From Christiangramia salexigens (GTDB lineage: Bacteria > Bacteroidota > Bacteroidia > Flavobacteriales > Flavobacteriaceae), in the NCBI RefSeq assembly GCF_001889005.1, contig NZ_CP018153.1, positions 142,001 to 206,000 of the forward strand: a stretch of DNA of 64,000 nt. The letters run 5' to 3'. The notes under the pieces were generated by a model, which saw only the letters and a list, made by a program, of their open reading frames with translations, was not told where the DNA came from and did not search any database. Position 1 is the first letter of the stretch, and each line of letters opens with the position of its first letter. Positions 25,117 to 34,800 of this stretch are shown in pieces. A program made the translations under genes and the position numbers.

Positions 25117-26028
25117 CTAAACATAAATCAAATTCCCATTCTCTAAAACACTTTCCTCATTAAGCCTATAGGCTACCAGCTTACCTTCTTTTGCAACGCT
25201 ATAATCCAGGCAGCAAATATTGTCTTTGGATAATGAGGGTTCCCCTTGTAACCAATAATGCCCGAAAAATACGTTTTTGTCATCCGCTCGGTAAAAGTTC
25301 ATAGATTTTAATTTGTCTTCCGGAATTGGGGCCTCTGGTAATTTTTCTATTGGTAATACGCTGATGGACCTGTAGGTCATTTTAGAAGGATCTTCCCACC
25401 ATTTTATACGCATCTCAGTTCTTTGGTTCCCGTCTTTATCATAAAAAGGAATTCCATCGGGTATTTTAATTTCTTTCCCTTTTAGCGTCTGGTCAATCGC
25501 CTCATTCAGTCTGGTACCTTTCACTGCAGATTGATGAAGTAGCTCATCATTCAGTCGATCCTTCTTTAAGGTCCTTCTCAAAAATTCAATATTGTTATTG
25601 TCCCAACAGGCGTGAACCGCTTTATAATTGTCTTTCTCATAATACAGAGGCAAGGTTTTAAACCACTCCAACACCTCTTCAAATTCCTCTTTAAAATACC
25701 GGTACTGTTGGAGCGTTTCGTAATGTTGCATGATATTTTTAATGGAATGCTCTCTAAGATGTCCTCCCTTAGGATCCTTGGCATGAAAACATAATGCATT
25801 GTATTCGTGATTGCCCATTAATGCAATAGCATTTTTATTTTCTACCATCGCCTTAACAATCTGGACTGTCTCCCTAATTTTTGGCCCTCTGTCTATATAG
25901 TCGCCTACGAATAATACTGTCTTCTCGGGGTGTGAATAAACACCGTCAATTTTTCTGTAGCCTAACTTAAGAAGTAATATTTCCAATTCGTCGGCGTGCC
26001 CGTGAATATCTCCTATGAAGTCCATCAT
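25117..26028 (-). CDS. Calcineurin-like metallophosphatase (PP2A/ApaH-type)
   Basis: A 303-aa metallophosphoesterase with the standard motifs GDIHGHADEL (residues 6-15), GDYIDRGP (42-49) and GNHEYN (72-77), which bind two metal ions. The family includes bacterial Ser/Thr protein phosphatases and diadenosine tetraphosphatases; the sequence does not discriminate. A proline-rich insertion (PIEKLPEAPIPEDK) lies in the C-terminal half. It is the third gene of a minus-strand set with the HIRAN and J-domain genes (52-bp gap), so it may act on proteins or nucleotides related to them. Confidence 0.85.
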   Translation of the reverse strand: MMDFIGDIHGHADELEILLLKLGYRKIDGVYSHPEKTVLFVGDYIDRGPKIRETVQIVKAMVENKNAIALMGNHEYNALCFHAKDPKGGHLREHSIKNIMQHYETLQQYRYFKEEFEEVLEWFKTLPLYYEKDNYKAVHACWDNNNIEFLRRTLKKDRLNDELLHQSAVKGTRLNEAIDQTLKGKEIKIPDGIPFYDKDGNQRTEMRIKWWEDPSKMTYRSISVLPIEKLPEAPIPEDKLKSMNFYRADDKNVFFGHYWLQGEPSLSKDNICCLDYSVAKEGKLVAYRLNEESVLENGNLIYV

Positions 26029-26080
26029 TATTTATAAGTTGTTTTGTTATTAGTTCCAAGGGCGTTGCAGCCTTGCGATT

Positions 26081-26470
26081 TTATTCCACCATGTAAACAT
26101 TGGCGGTAATGCGCAGCCATTTCATTTCCCACTCCTTTTCAACCACTCTACAAAAGAATAATTTTCCCGCATCCATTAATCGGGAACAAACCAAGTTGAG
26201 TTTTGCGGGGACATATCCAACCCGAACATGCTCACAATAAATAGCAATCGCATACTCATCGAATTTATTATCTGGCTCCCGCTTCATGCTTAGCATTTTT
26301 TCCTTAACTATCTGATTTTCCACAGTCTCAATTTCTTTACAATGATTTGTACCTGCGATATCAATTTCCAACAAAAAGATTTCCTGGGTAAAAGGTATTA
26401 CGCCTGTCTCCGCATTGCTTAAGAGAGCTAGTAGTCCTGGAGATACCGGTAGTATAGATTCATTCATCAC
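26081..26470 (-). CDS. HIRAN-domain protein
   Basis: A 129-aa protein formed mostly by one HIRAN domain: EIDIAGTNHCKEIE near residue 31, then LSMKREPDNKFDEYAIAIYC and VRVGYVPAKLNLVCSRLMDAG. In HLTF the HIRAN domain binds single-stranded 3' DNA ends; stand-alone bacterial versions are thought to act in DNA repair or stalled-fork recognition. The start overlaps the J-domain gene by 11 bp, indicating coupled expression. Confidence 0.8.
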   Translation of the reverse strand: MMNESILPVSPGLLALLSNAETGVIPFTQEIFLLEIDIAGTNHCKEIETVENQIVKEKMLSMKREPDNKFDEYAIAIYCEHVRVGYVPAKLNLVCSRLMDAGKLFFCRVVEKEWEMKWLRITANVYMVE

Positions 26471-27272
26471 TCATAATTTTAATAATTTCCGAATGCTTAA
26501 GTATATATTCTTCAGCACTTTTAATTTGATTTCGCAATTCCTCTTGTTTCTGTGAAATCTTATCCTCATCGAGAATCAAATCTGCCATATTAAAAGGAAA
26601 GCTTTGTTTTAACTGCTCGATCTTCAAGTTTAAATTGTTAATCTGAGTTTCAAGATGTATTATGCGCTCCACTTTTTCATCGCTTGAAATAAGTAGCAGC
26701 TTTTCTTGATTAGAATCATCTAAATAAAGCAGGATCTTTTGCAGCTCGCTTAGTCGTTGCAGTTCGTAGGCTGCTTTTACCTTGATAAACAGATCCTTTT
26801 CCTCCTCCGTTAGATTTGGATTGAGATCTGGATGTAATCTCTTACAGAGTAGCCGAAATAGTTCCTTCAGTTTCTGAGTTTCCTCTTCCGGGATAAGATG
26901 AGACAGCACTTTCTTTGCTTCATCTAATGCTTCAGATTGTGCCTGGATCTGGGCATAATACTTTTCCAAACGAGTGGTTATTTCATGCTCAATAGCTTTT
27001 AGATTGGGCTGTTCATCTCGGTTTATCGCGGCCTGAATCAGCTTCATTTTCATTTTAAGCCGGGAAGCTTCAGTTTGCTTTTCTAATAATTCCAGTTGCA
27101 GCAAACCTAATTTTTCTAGATACAAGGAAGTGAGAATACCCGACTCATTTTCAACCATGTTTTTATGGAGCGTGAAAAGCTCCAAAAAATCCAAATGCAG
27201 AAATTCCAATTTTCTGGTTAATTCTTTGTTTTCCGCAGAAAGAGTGGGTGTGTGGTTACTCATCTTATTCAA
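26460..27272 (-). CDS. Coiled-coil protein with J-domain-like segment
   Basis: A 270-aa protein, almost entirely helical. Residues about 125-185 hold a J-domain: helix, the HPD triplet at 147-149 (RLHPDLNP), then EEKDLFIKVKAAYELQRL. Long coiled coils flank it on both sides (20-110 and 195-265). HPD is the DnaK-contacting motif, so it could recruit Hsp70 to a partner, perhaps the HIRAN protein encoded by the overlapping downstream gene. An ATG nine bases further in (MSNHTPTLS) is an equally good start. Confidence 0.75.
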   Translation of the reverse strand: MNKMSNHTPTLSAENKELTRKLEFLHLDFLELFTLHKNMVENESGILTSLYLEKLGLLQLELLEKQTEASRLKMKMKLIQAAINRDEQPNLKAIEHEITTRLEKYYAQIQAQSEALDEAKKVLSHLIPEEETQKLKELFRLLCKRLHPDLNPNLTEEEKDLFIKVKAAYELQRLSELQKILLYLDDSNQEKLLLISSDEKVERIIHLETQINNLNLKIEQLKQSFPFNMADLILDEDKISQKQEELRNQIKSAEEYILKHSEIIKIMSDE

Positions 27273-27657
27273 TTTTTATCGGCTCGTTTATTTTTATAAT
27301 GCTCGCCGTATACTTAGTGGTTCTATTCTTTTTCGTGGGGCAAAGTTCTAGGGATCAATATTTACTGTGTTTATCCTTATTAAACTTAAGCTTAGGGGTT
27401 TTGGTAAACACAAGTGCATGGAGCGGGGGACGCTCTCGAGAGTTATAGGGAACCTCGGCTTAAATATTTGATATTGAATATCTAATATATCACTTTTCGA
27501 CTGAATATTAGCAATTTAGTAATTGTCAAATTCGAATTTTAATAAATTATATGTCAGTAAAATAGGAGAATACTTTTTCCCTTGCACAGAAATCTGATCT
27601 ATCTCATGTATACCCAGATTTTTTAAGCCTATATTTATAGAGATCAAGGATTTATAT
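27273..27657. other. Intergenic between divergent operons, no gene seen
   Basis: These 385 bp separate the leftward J-domain operon from the rightward Mla operon. Small frames over the stretch lack coding character. GGGGGACGCTCTCGAGAG (27424-27441) includes a short palindrome, CTCTCGAGAG. The promoters of both operons must lie here but I cannot assign them. Confidence 0.45.
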
Positions 27658-28440
27658 ATGGCAGAATCCAAAACCATATGGAGCAATACCAGAGAATTTT
27701 TTAAAGAAACGGGAAATATCACATTTTTCGCGGGTCGTTTTTTTAGGGAAGCGGTAAAGCCTCCCTTTGAATTCAGGGAACTCCTGCGGCAGTGTTATAA
27801 TATGGGCAACCGTTCTCTGCTTCTGGTAGGCGTAACCGGTTTTATTCTTGGCCTTGTATTTACCTTGCAATCCAGGCCTACCTTGATGGAGTTTGGAGCA
27901 GAATCCTGGATGCCGTCTATGGTGAGTATTTCTATAGTACGTGAGATCGGCCCGGTGATTATCGCGCTTATCTGCGCCGGGCGTATAGGCTCGGGGATAG
28001 GGGCAGAACTTGGCTCCATGAGGGTGACCGAGCAGATCGATGCCATGGAAGTTTCGGGTACGAACCCCTTTAAATATCTCGTTGTAACGCGCATCATGGC
28101 AACTACCTTAATGTTGCCGCTGCTCATTTTATTAGGAGATGCCGTTGCACTTTTGGGATCTGCGCTCATAGAGAACCTGAAGGGAGAAGTGAGCTATCTG
28201 TTATATTTTAATCAGGTATTCGACTCGCTTAAATTCTCAGATCTAATCCCGGCAACCATAAAATCCTTTTTCTTTGGTTTTGCCATTGGGCTGGTGGGAT
28301 GTTATAAGGGCTATTATTGCTCTAAGGGCACGGTTGGAGTCGGAGAGGCATCGAATGCAGCGGTGGTCTATACATCTATGTTGCTTTTCGTGATAGATTT
28401 TATAGCCGTATTTGTAACCGATATATTCTTTGGGATCTAA
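27658..28440 (+). CDS. mlaE: MlaE-family lipid ABC transporter permease
   Basis: A 260-aa integral membrane protein with an N-terminal interfacial helix and about five membrane helices. The family signature is visible in REIGPVIIALICAGRIGSGI and LGSMRVTEQIDAMEV, the conserved MlaE/YrbE core that contacts the ATPase. It forms the permease of an MCE-type system moving phospholipids between the inner and outer membranes. Its TAA ends exactly one base before the ATG of the ATPase gene. Bacteroidota systems typically lack MlaB and have MlaE, MlaF and MlaD in this order, as here. Confidence 0.88.
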   Translation: MAESKTIWSNTREFFKETGNITFFAGRFFREAVKPPFEFRELLRQCYNMGNRSLLLVGVTGFILGLVFTLQSRPTLMEFGAESWMPSMVSISIVREIGPVIIALICAGRIGSGIGAELGSMRVTEQIDAMEVSGTNPFKYLVVTRIMATTLMLPLLILLGDAVALLGSALIENLKGEVSYLLYFNQVFDSLKFSDLIPATIKSFFFGFAIGLVGCYKGYYCSKGTVGVGEASNAAVVYTSMLLFVIDFIAVFVTDIFFGI

Positions 28441-29193
28441 ATGGAAGATAAAAAGAACATAGAGCCGGTTTTGGAACTTAAGGATCTCAAAAAATCCTTC
28501 GGTGAAAATGCGGTGCTCAATGGTTTTAGCCTTCAGCTATTTAAAGGAGAGAACCTTGTGGTGATGGGAAGATCTGGTTCGGGCAAGTCGGTTATGATCA
28601 AATGCCTGGTTGGATTAATGCAGCCGGATGAAGGCATCATCAAAATTAAAGGAGAGGAGATAAGCAGTATTGGACATTCGGCACTTGATGTTCTCAGGAC
28701 GAATATCGGATTCCTTTTTCAGGGCAGTGCGCTTTATGATTCTATGACGGTACGCGAAAATCTGGAGTTTCCCCTGCGCAGGCATAAAGAAAAACTTCAG
28801 TTAGATCATAATACCGAAGCTTTGGTTCTTGAAGCCCTGGAGAATGTAGGTCTGGCAAAGGCCATAGATCTCATGCCGGCTGAACTTTCTGGAGGGATGC
28901 AAAGACGTGTGGCCCTGGCCCGTGCCCTGATCCTGAAACCTGAGATCATCCTGTATGATGAGCCAACCACAGGTCTTGATCCTATCACTTCAAAAGAGAT
29001 CATACAACTCATGAGGAGCATACAGAAGACCTATAACACGTCTTCGCTTATTATAACACATGATGTGGATTGCGCCAGGGTGATCTCTAATAGAATGATC
29101 CTGCTGGTAGACGGGATCAATTATGCGGAGGGGACTTATAAGGAACTATCCTCTTCTACAGACCCAAAGGTGCAGGCCTTTTTTAAAAATTAA
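28441..29193 (+). CDS. mlaF: MlaF-family ABC transporter ATPase
   Basis: A 250-aa ABC ATPase with Walker A GRSGSGKS (43-50), signature LSGGMQRR (149-156) and Walker B IILYDEPTTGLD. Close to the usual length for MlaF/Mkl. It powers lipid transfer with the permease encoded directly upstream and the MCE protein 4 bp downstream. Confidence 0.9.
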   Translation: MEDKKNIEPVLELKDLKKSFGENAVLNGFSLQLFKGENLVVMGRSGSGKSVMIKCLVGLMQPDEGIIKIKGEEISSIGHSALDVLRTNIGFLFQGSALYDSMTVRENLEFPLRRHKEKLQLDHNTEALVLEALENVGLAKAIDLMPAELSGGMQRRVALARALILKPEIILYDEPTTGLDPITSKEIIQLMRSIQKTYNTSSLIITHDVDCARVISNRMILLVDGINYAEGTYKELSSSTDPKVQAFFKN

Positions 29194-29197
29194 GATT

Positions 29198-30181
29198 ATG
29201 GAAAGATCGACCTCACAGAAAATTAAACTCGGGATATTTGTTGTCTTAGGCACGCTGGTCCTCATAGCAGCGCTTTATTTTATAGGTAACCGGCAACACC
29301 TGTTCTCTAAGAATATTCCGATTTTCGCGGAATTTGAGAACGTGAACGGCCTGCAGATGGGGAATAATGTGCGCTATTCGGGTATAAATGTGGGTACAGT
29401 GAGCAAGATCGAAATGATAGCCGAATCGCGTATTATTGTTCAGATGATGGTGGAAGAGGGAACCGGAAGTTTTATAAAAAAGGATGCCATCGCTACTATT
29501 GGATCAGACGGACTGGTGGGAAGCATGGTGGTGAATATTCTGCCTGGGAAAGAAGGGCGAATCTCTGTAGTTGCGGGAGATACGATAGCTTCATATAGCC
29601 GGATAGGTGCAGACGATATGCTGTCTACTCTGAATGTTACTAATGAAAATGCTGCGCTGTTAACTTCAGATCTCCTTAAGATCACCGAAAAAATTCTGGA
29701 AGCCAAAGGCACCTTAGGAGTGCTGGTGAGCGATACTATACTGGCGAAGGATATCAAACTCACGCTTACCAATCTTAAGGAAACCAGTGAACAGACCACG
29801 CTTTTTATGAAAAAGATGAACAAGGAGTTGAAAGATATTAATTTTGATGAAAGTCTGGCGGGAACTCTGCTCAGCGATACGATTAGCAAGAACAGAATGG
29901 AAAATATCATTCTTAACCTGGAGACTTCCAGTAAGGATATTGCAAAAGTTAGTAAGAACCTAGAGGTGATGATAGGAGAAATAAAGCAAGGAGAGGGAGC
30001 CCTTAATTATCTTACTAAGGACAGGGAGCTCGTGCAAAATATAGATACCACCATGTTGAATATCAAGGAAACTTCAGTTAAACTGAATGAGAATATGGAG
30101 GCTCTAAAACACAATTTTTTATTCCGCGGATATTTCAGGCGAATGGAACGCAAAGAAAGAAAAGCTGCGAAGCGTAATTAA
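29198..30181 (+). CDS. mlaD: MlaD-family MCE-domain protein
   Basis: A 327-aa protein. The frame is open further upstream, inside the ATPase gene, but the natural start is the ATG at 29198 (MERSTSQKIKLG), 4 bp after that gene. A single N-terminal membrane helix (about 12-30) is followed by an MCE domain (about 38-120, with FENVNGLQMGNNVRYSGINVG) and a long helical tail (about 150-310) that ends in a basic stretch (RRMERKERKAAKRN). It is anchored in the inner membrane, and the helical tail may form the periplasmic lipid conduit. Third gene of the operon. Confidence 0.88.
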   Translation: MERSTSQKIKLGIFVVLGTLVLIAALYFIGNRQHLFSKNIPIFAEFENVNGLQMGNNVRYSGINVGTVSKIEMIAESRIIVQMMVEEGTGSFIKKDAIATIGSDGLVGSMVVNILPGKEGRISVVAGDTIASYSRIGADDMLSTLNVTNENAALLTSDLLKITEKILEAKGTLGVLVSDTILAKDIKLTLTNLKETSEQTTLFMKKMNKELKDINFDESLAGTLLSDTISKNRMENIILNLETSSKDIAKVSKNLEVMIGEIKQGEGALNYLTKDRELVQNIDTTMLNIKETSVKLNENMEALKHNFLFRGYFRRMERKERKAAKRN

Positions 30182-30218
30182 CACACCGTAAAAGGCCTGC
30201 ACTTCAGCTTTAAGACAC

Positions 30219-30413
30219 TTAATGATGACTTAAAAGCAAACGCTTCAAACTCTCCAGATAGTCCTGTAACGTAGTATCGTTAACATCGGGATGTGCCAGA
30301 TTAGGAATCGTAATGGGTTCTTCGTCTATAAATGAATATAGTTCCGGATATTTAGTTTCAAGTTCCAGAAGGAGTTTGTTGATCTGTTCCAGGATATGAG
30401 TTGAAATTGCCAT
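30219..30413 (-). CDS. Small conserved-looking protein, 64 aa
   Basis: A 64-aa acidic helical protein (MAISTHILEQINKLLLELE, later LQDYLESLKRLL). Clean ATG, coding-like composition, and convergent placement with the Mla operon. No known domain recognised and no signal peptide. Small proteins of this kind are common in Flavobacteriaceae; function unknown. Confidence 0.55.
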   Translation of the reverse strand: MAISTHILEQINKLLLELETKYPELYSFIDEEPITIPNLAHPDVNDTTLQDYLESLKRLLLSHH

Positions 30414-30640
30414 GAGATAATTTTTTATGTAAGTACTCTCTAAGGTAAGTCTAAAATTTGAATAAGATCATGATTTATATCATATAAAATACTGAAAATC
30501 AATGTGTTTAAACATGATTATTTAGCATGTAATCTTCTTGAAATTATTTAGAATTTATCGTCGGTTAATAAGAAGAAGTTCTAGCCACTTATTGCAATTA
30601 GATCAAAACATTAAGGGATAGCGTTCATCATAGGACGAAT

Positions 30641-30793
30641 GTGGAATATGATTTGCTCGTTGAATGGTCTAAAAGAGGAGGTAATTATGAAATGAAGATC
30701 GAGTTGAAAACTAATGATGAACAAATCAATTTTATTAATCATTGGATTAGCCAAAAAAAGCTGAATGAATCATTCAGCTTTTTTATTTTTTGA
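30641..30793 (+). pseudogene. Possible 50-codon gene remnant
   Basis: A frame from a GTG at 30641 reads VEYDLLVEWSKRGG, then NYEMKIELKTNDEQ, then INFINHWISQKKL, and runs into the terminator hairpin at 30756-30782 before a TGA at 30791-30793. The first 38 residues have protein-like composition, but there is no ATG and the end is made of terminator sequence. I read it as a fragment of a lost gene or a very small gene; it falls in an otherwise empty 392-bp gap (30414-30805). Confidence 0.3.
30756..30782. terminator. Bidirectional intrinsic terminator
   Basis: A perfect 12-bp stem AAAAGCTGAATG/CATTCAGCTTTT with a 3-base loop, with A-run on one side and T-run on the other. It lies 24 bp past the stop of the minus-strand universal stress gene and can also stop plus-strand transcripts. 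Confidence 0.85.
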
Positions 30794-30805
30794 TGTGGCT
30801 TGATA

Positions 30806-31660
30806 TTATTTAAATTCCTTCAGGATAAGCACCGGAAGTTTAGGATCGAAATCAATTTCATCCAGGGCTGCTTTGGAGAACAACCTGCTAAAAAAGCCTT
30901 GTTTACGTTGATATATCGCCAAAAGATCACTATCCCTGCTTTCTATGAATAAGTGTACCCCGGTGGAGGCACTGGTCTTTGTAAGGGTATGAAAACTAAA
31001 ACGCGTATCGGAAAAATGCGTTTCGAGTTCCTTCTTGTTTTCTTCCTGCTCGTTGGTAAGCTTTTTATCGTCGGTATTGATGTAAAGAACTCTAACACTT
31101 GCCTTGAGTCCGTTAGCCAGTTCAATAAGTGCCTGCATATCCTTTTGTTTAAAAGGCAGTCTGAAATTGGACGGAAAAACGATTTCCAGTGGTTTATCTT
31201 CCCTTAACTCATAATTCTCGGGAATAACTAATACCGGACATTGCTCCACATTTTCGGTGATCTTAGAGATCTTATTTTCTGCAGCGGTATTGATCCCAGC
31301 GGTGTCGCCGTCTGAACCCGCAATGATAAGGTCTATCCCATATTTATCTATGGCCTCCTGCATCCCGTCTACCAAACTTCCTTTAAAGGAAATAGTCTCG
31401 AACTGATGTTTAGAATTTTCTCTTCTAAAGCTAAGTCCCTGCATGATCCTTGCCAGGCCTTTTTCAGAAAGTTCCTTTCCCGATTCTTCATCATCATCGT
31501 TTTTCGCCAGTGGAATAGCCTCATTTAGGAATCCCTGCGACTGGTATACGTTGATGAGGTAGAAAGTGCATGCATGTTTTTTATAGAGTTTCATCGCAAA
31601 GATGAGAGCATTCCAGGCATGCTTAGAGAAGTTTGTAGGGATCAGGATCTTTTTTTCCAT
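30806..31660 (-). CDS. Universal stress protein, tandem UspA domains
   Basis: A 284-aa cytoplasmic protein with two Usp folds. The first begins EKKILIPTNFSKHAWNALIFA and contains DLIIAGSDGDTAG and CPVLVIPE (about 112-150), resembling the ATP-binding G-x-x-G region. The second (about 158-283) is more diverged and ends LPVLILKEF. Tandem Usp proteins are abundant in Bacteroidota and are usually induced by stress or starvation. Single gene, followed by a strong terminator. Confidence 0.87.
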   Translation of the reverse strand: MEKKILIPTNFSKHAWNALIFAMKLYKKHACTFYLINVYQSQGFLNEAIPLAKNDDDEESGKELSEKGLARIMQGLSFRRENSKHQFETISFKGSLVDGMQEAIDKYGIDLIIAGSDGDTAGINTAAENKISKITENVEQCPVLVIPENYELREDKPLEIVFPSNFRLPFKQKDMQALIELANGLKASVRVLYINTDDKKLTNEQEENKKELETHFSDTRFSFHTLTKTSASTGVHLFIESRDSDLLAIYQRKQGFFSRLFSKAALDEIDFDPKLPVLILKEFK

Positions 31661-31738
31661 GTAGATAGAATTTTGATAAATATACTAAAGTGAGGCCTTT
31701 TTGAAGCATAAAGCTTGCTTTTATGTGGGGTGGAATTG

Positions 31739-31872
31739 CTGTTAGATGCTTCGCTCGCTGCGATTTCATAAAGGTGATACCCTGAACGAAGTGAAGAGTC
31801 TCACGTGACTCTGCCTCTAAAGAGATTCTTCGCAAGCTTCGCTTGCTCAGAATACGAGGCGAAGCGAAGAGC
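31739..31872. repeat. Palindrome-rich intergenic repeat
   Basis: Between the stress protein gene and sbcC lies a run of short palindromic units: TTCGCTCGC, CCTGAACGAAGTGAAG, AGAGTC-TCACGT-GACTCT (31795-31812), TTCGCAAGCTTCGCTTGC and GGCGAAGCGAAGAGC. The style is that of dispersed repeats in flavobacterial intergenic DNA. No gene is seen. Confidence 0.5.
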
Positions 31873-31879
31873 TTCGATT

Positions 31880-34800
31880 CTAAGTGATCATCAAACTGCT
31901 GTAACCCTGCCCATTCCGGCTTAGCTTCACCTGTGTACTTATGCGCTCTTTTAAAGAATCCACATGACTAATCACACCAATGGTCTTAGACGATTCCGCC
32001 TGTAGTCGCTCAAGAGTATCCAGCGTTTGATCTAAAGTCTCAGGATCCAGAGTTCCGAAACCTTCATCGATAAACAGACTGTTGATCTCCACATTCTTGG
32101 AAGCGAGGTCTGAAAGTGCCAGCGCCATAGATAGACTCAAAATAAAAGTTTCTCCCCCCGAAAGGGTTTTAACCGACCTTCGCTGACCACCCATATGCTC
32201 ATCTATCGCAACAAGACCATCATCTTCTTCCTCTTCGGGCTTGGCGATAAGATATCTGTCGCTGAGGTCCTGTAGCCTCACATTGGCAAGTTTAATGAGT
32301 CGGCTAAGGGTAAGATCCTGTGCAAAATCATTAAAGCCTTTACCTTTTGAATCTCCAATGAGTTCATTGAGCAATCGCCAGCGTTTGGTTTCTTTTTCCT
32401 TCCCGGCGATCTCATTCCGTAGTTCCTTTAACCTGTTGAGGTTATCATCATTGTTCTTCAATAATCTCTCCAGCTCCCTGCACTCGGCATTTAAGGCTTC
32501 TGATCTTTCAACCTGATTTTTTAATTCGGTTTCCAGAAGGTCTCTTTGTTTTTCAGAATCCAGTTTCTTCAAGTTTTCCAATTGCTCTTTCAGCAATTTC
32601 AGTGAAGCCTGGGAATCATCTATATTCTTCTGTATCTGCTGTCTTTGAGATCTAAGCCTGTTGCATTCCTGTTCCGGGATAAGCGCCTGAAATGCACTCG
32701 CGATATCCTGATAATCATTCGGAATTTTTGCCTTCAGGTCCTTTTCTAAATTTGAAAGCCTGGATTGTTTTGTGTCCAGATCGGTTCTGATTTCCTTTTG
32801 TCTGGAGAGCAAATTCTTATGTTCCTCACCGATCCTGATCCAGCTGTTCTGAAACTGCTGAGTTTCCCTTTGAATGTCATTGCCTTTATAAAGTTCAAGC
32901 AGCCTGTTCTTGAGTTCTTTACCTTCTTTCAGGATTACTTTTAGATCATTAAGAATAGGAATAGCAGATGTAACAGATCTTAGGCGTTTTTGCTGATCTT
33001 CGAAATCTGAAATTTTCCCGGTCTTAAGTTCCAGAACTTCGCAGGCGTTTTGCCAGGCCTCCTGGGTTGTATGTGAATCCAGGCCTGAGTATTTTTCAGA
33101 AAAACCTGAATTAAGTTCCTTCAGGATCTTTTCAGTTTTCTTAATGTTTTCTTCCAGTTCATCCTGCCGTTCTTTCAGATTCTTAAATTTCAGCTTATGA
33201 GTATTCCAGATTTCCCGGCTTGATTCCAGATCCTTTTCAGCATTATTGATCTCCACGTCCAGTGAATTATCCATTTCCGGAAGATCGGTGGCGTAGGGAT
33301 GATGCTCTGCGCCACATAACGGACACGGCTCACCATCTTTTAGCTGATGCCGGTGTTCTTCCAGACTCGCTTCAAGTAATTGTATCTTCTTTCTCGCATT
33401 AAGCAGCTCCAGTTGAGTTTTTAAATGCCCAACCCGCTTTTCCGAACTTTCAATCTTTTCCGGCAATCCGTTAAGCTGAGAATTAAGCTTCCCGACCTCA
33501 TCTTGAAAAGCTTTTAATTCCCTCGAATTTTTTTCAATTTCAGCAAAATCGCGTGTTGCTTCTCTGGTGAGCTTTAATCGGCGCTGAAATTCTTCTTTCT
33601 TTTCCCCTGTATCGTCCGCTTCCTTAAATTGAAGTTGTGCAGCGAGTTCCGAAAGATCCTTAGAAACTTCTGATCTAATGGCTTCGAGCTCTTTTAAACT
33701 TTGTTGCGGTTCTTTTTCATTCAGCGTGAAATTAAGATCCTTAACTTCAGCGTTAAACTCACTGCGTTTTACTGCATACTCATTGCCTTTTTCATCCTTA
33801 AGGCGTTTGAGTTTCTCTACCTGCTTTCTGAAATTATCGAGTTCTTCTTCAAGACTGTCATCTTCTATTTGTTGTTTTATAAAAACTGAGATCTCTTTCT
33901 TTAGCTCCAGTTTCTTAGATGTATTCTCCTGAAGACTTTTCTCAAGCCTGGAATTTTCTAATTTCAGGTTTGCAATTTCTTTACCCCATTGCTCCCAGGT
34001 CCTTAGATCTTCTGAAAAATCCTGAACTTTTTCATGAGCTTTAAGCGGAGCACCGTGTTCTTTTTCAAAGGTCTCAAGTTTTGATGAAGCTTCGGCTTTT
34101 TCCTTCGTTAGCCGGCTTATTGCATTATTCTGATCATTGATATTCTTTTTAAGCTCTATAGCCTTTTTTAGTGAATCGATCTCCTTCTGAAGTTTCGAGT
34201 CTTCTCCGGTTTTTTCCTGAAAGGAATTGTTCAATCGCTTCAGATCGTCCTCTTCTATCAGTTTGCCTTCAATGATCCTGATCTCATTCTGTTGTTGCTG
34301 AATTTCCTGATTAGCCAGTTTATTTTTTTCAAAAGCTTTAATTCCAAGCTGCCGGTAGATTCCGGTGCCCGTTATCTTTTCCAGTAATTCGCCGCGCTCT
34401 TCTTTTTTGGCCTTCAGAAATTGTGCGAATTCACCCTGCGCTAATAAAACGGCTTTTATGAACTGATCATAATTTAACCCGATAAGTTCTTCATTTTTCG
34501 CGGGCACATCAGATTTTTTAAGATCTATAAGAGCATCTGCCTGATGGTCTGTGATCTCCATTTCATAATCTCGAAGCTTATCATTTCTGTTGGTTGAAAT
34601 ACTCCATTGAGAACTATAGACCCCGTCTTTACTTTGGTAGGTCACCCGGGCAAGGGCGTGTTTTTGATTACGGGTAAGAATCGCTCCTTTTGCGAGGATT
34701 TCATTTTTGGTGATCTTACCAAGCCTTGGCACCTGATTAAAAAGCGCCAGGGAGATCACATCCAGAATACTGCTCTTACCACTACCCGTTGGGCCTGTAA

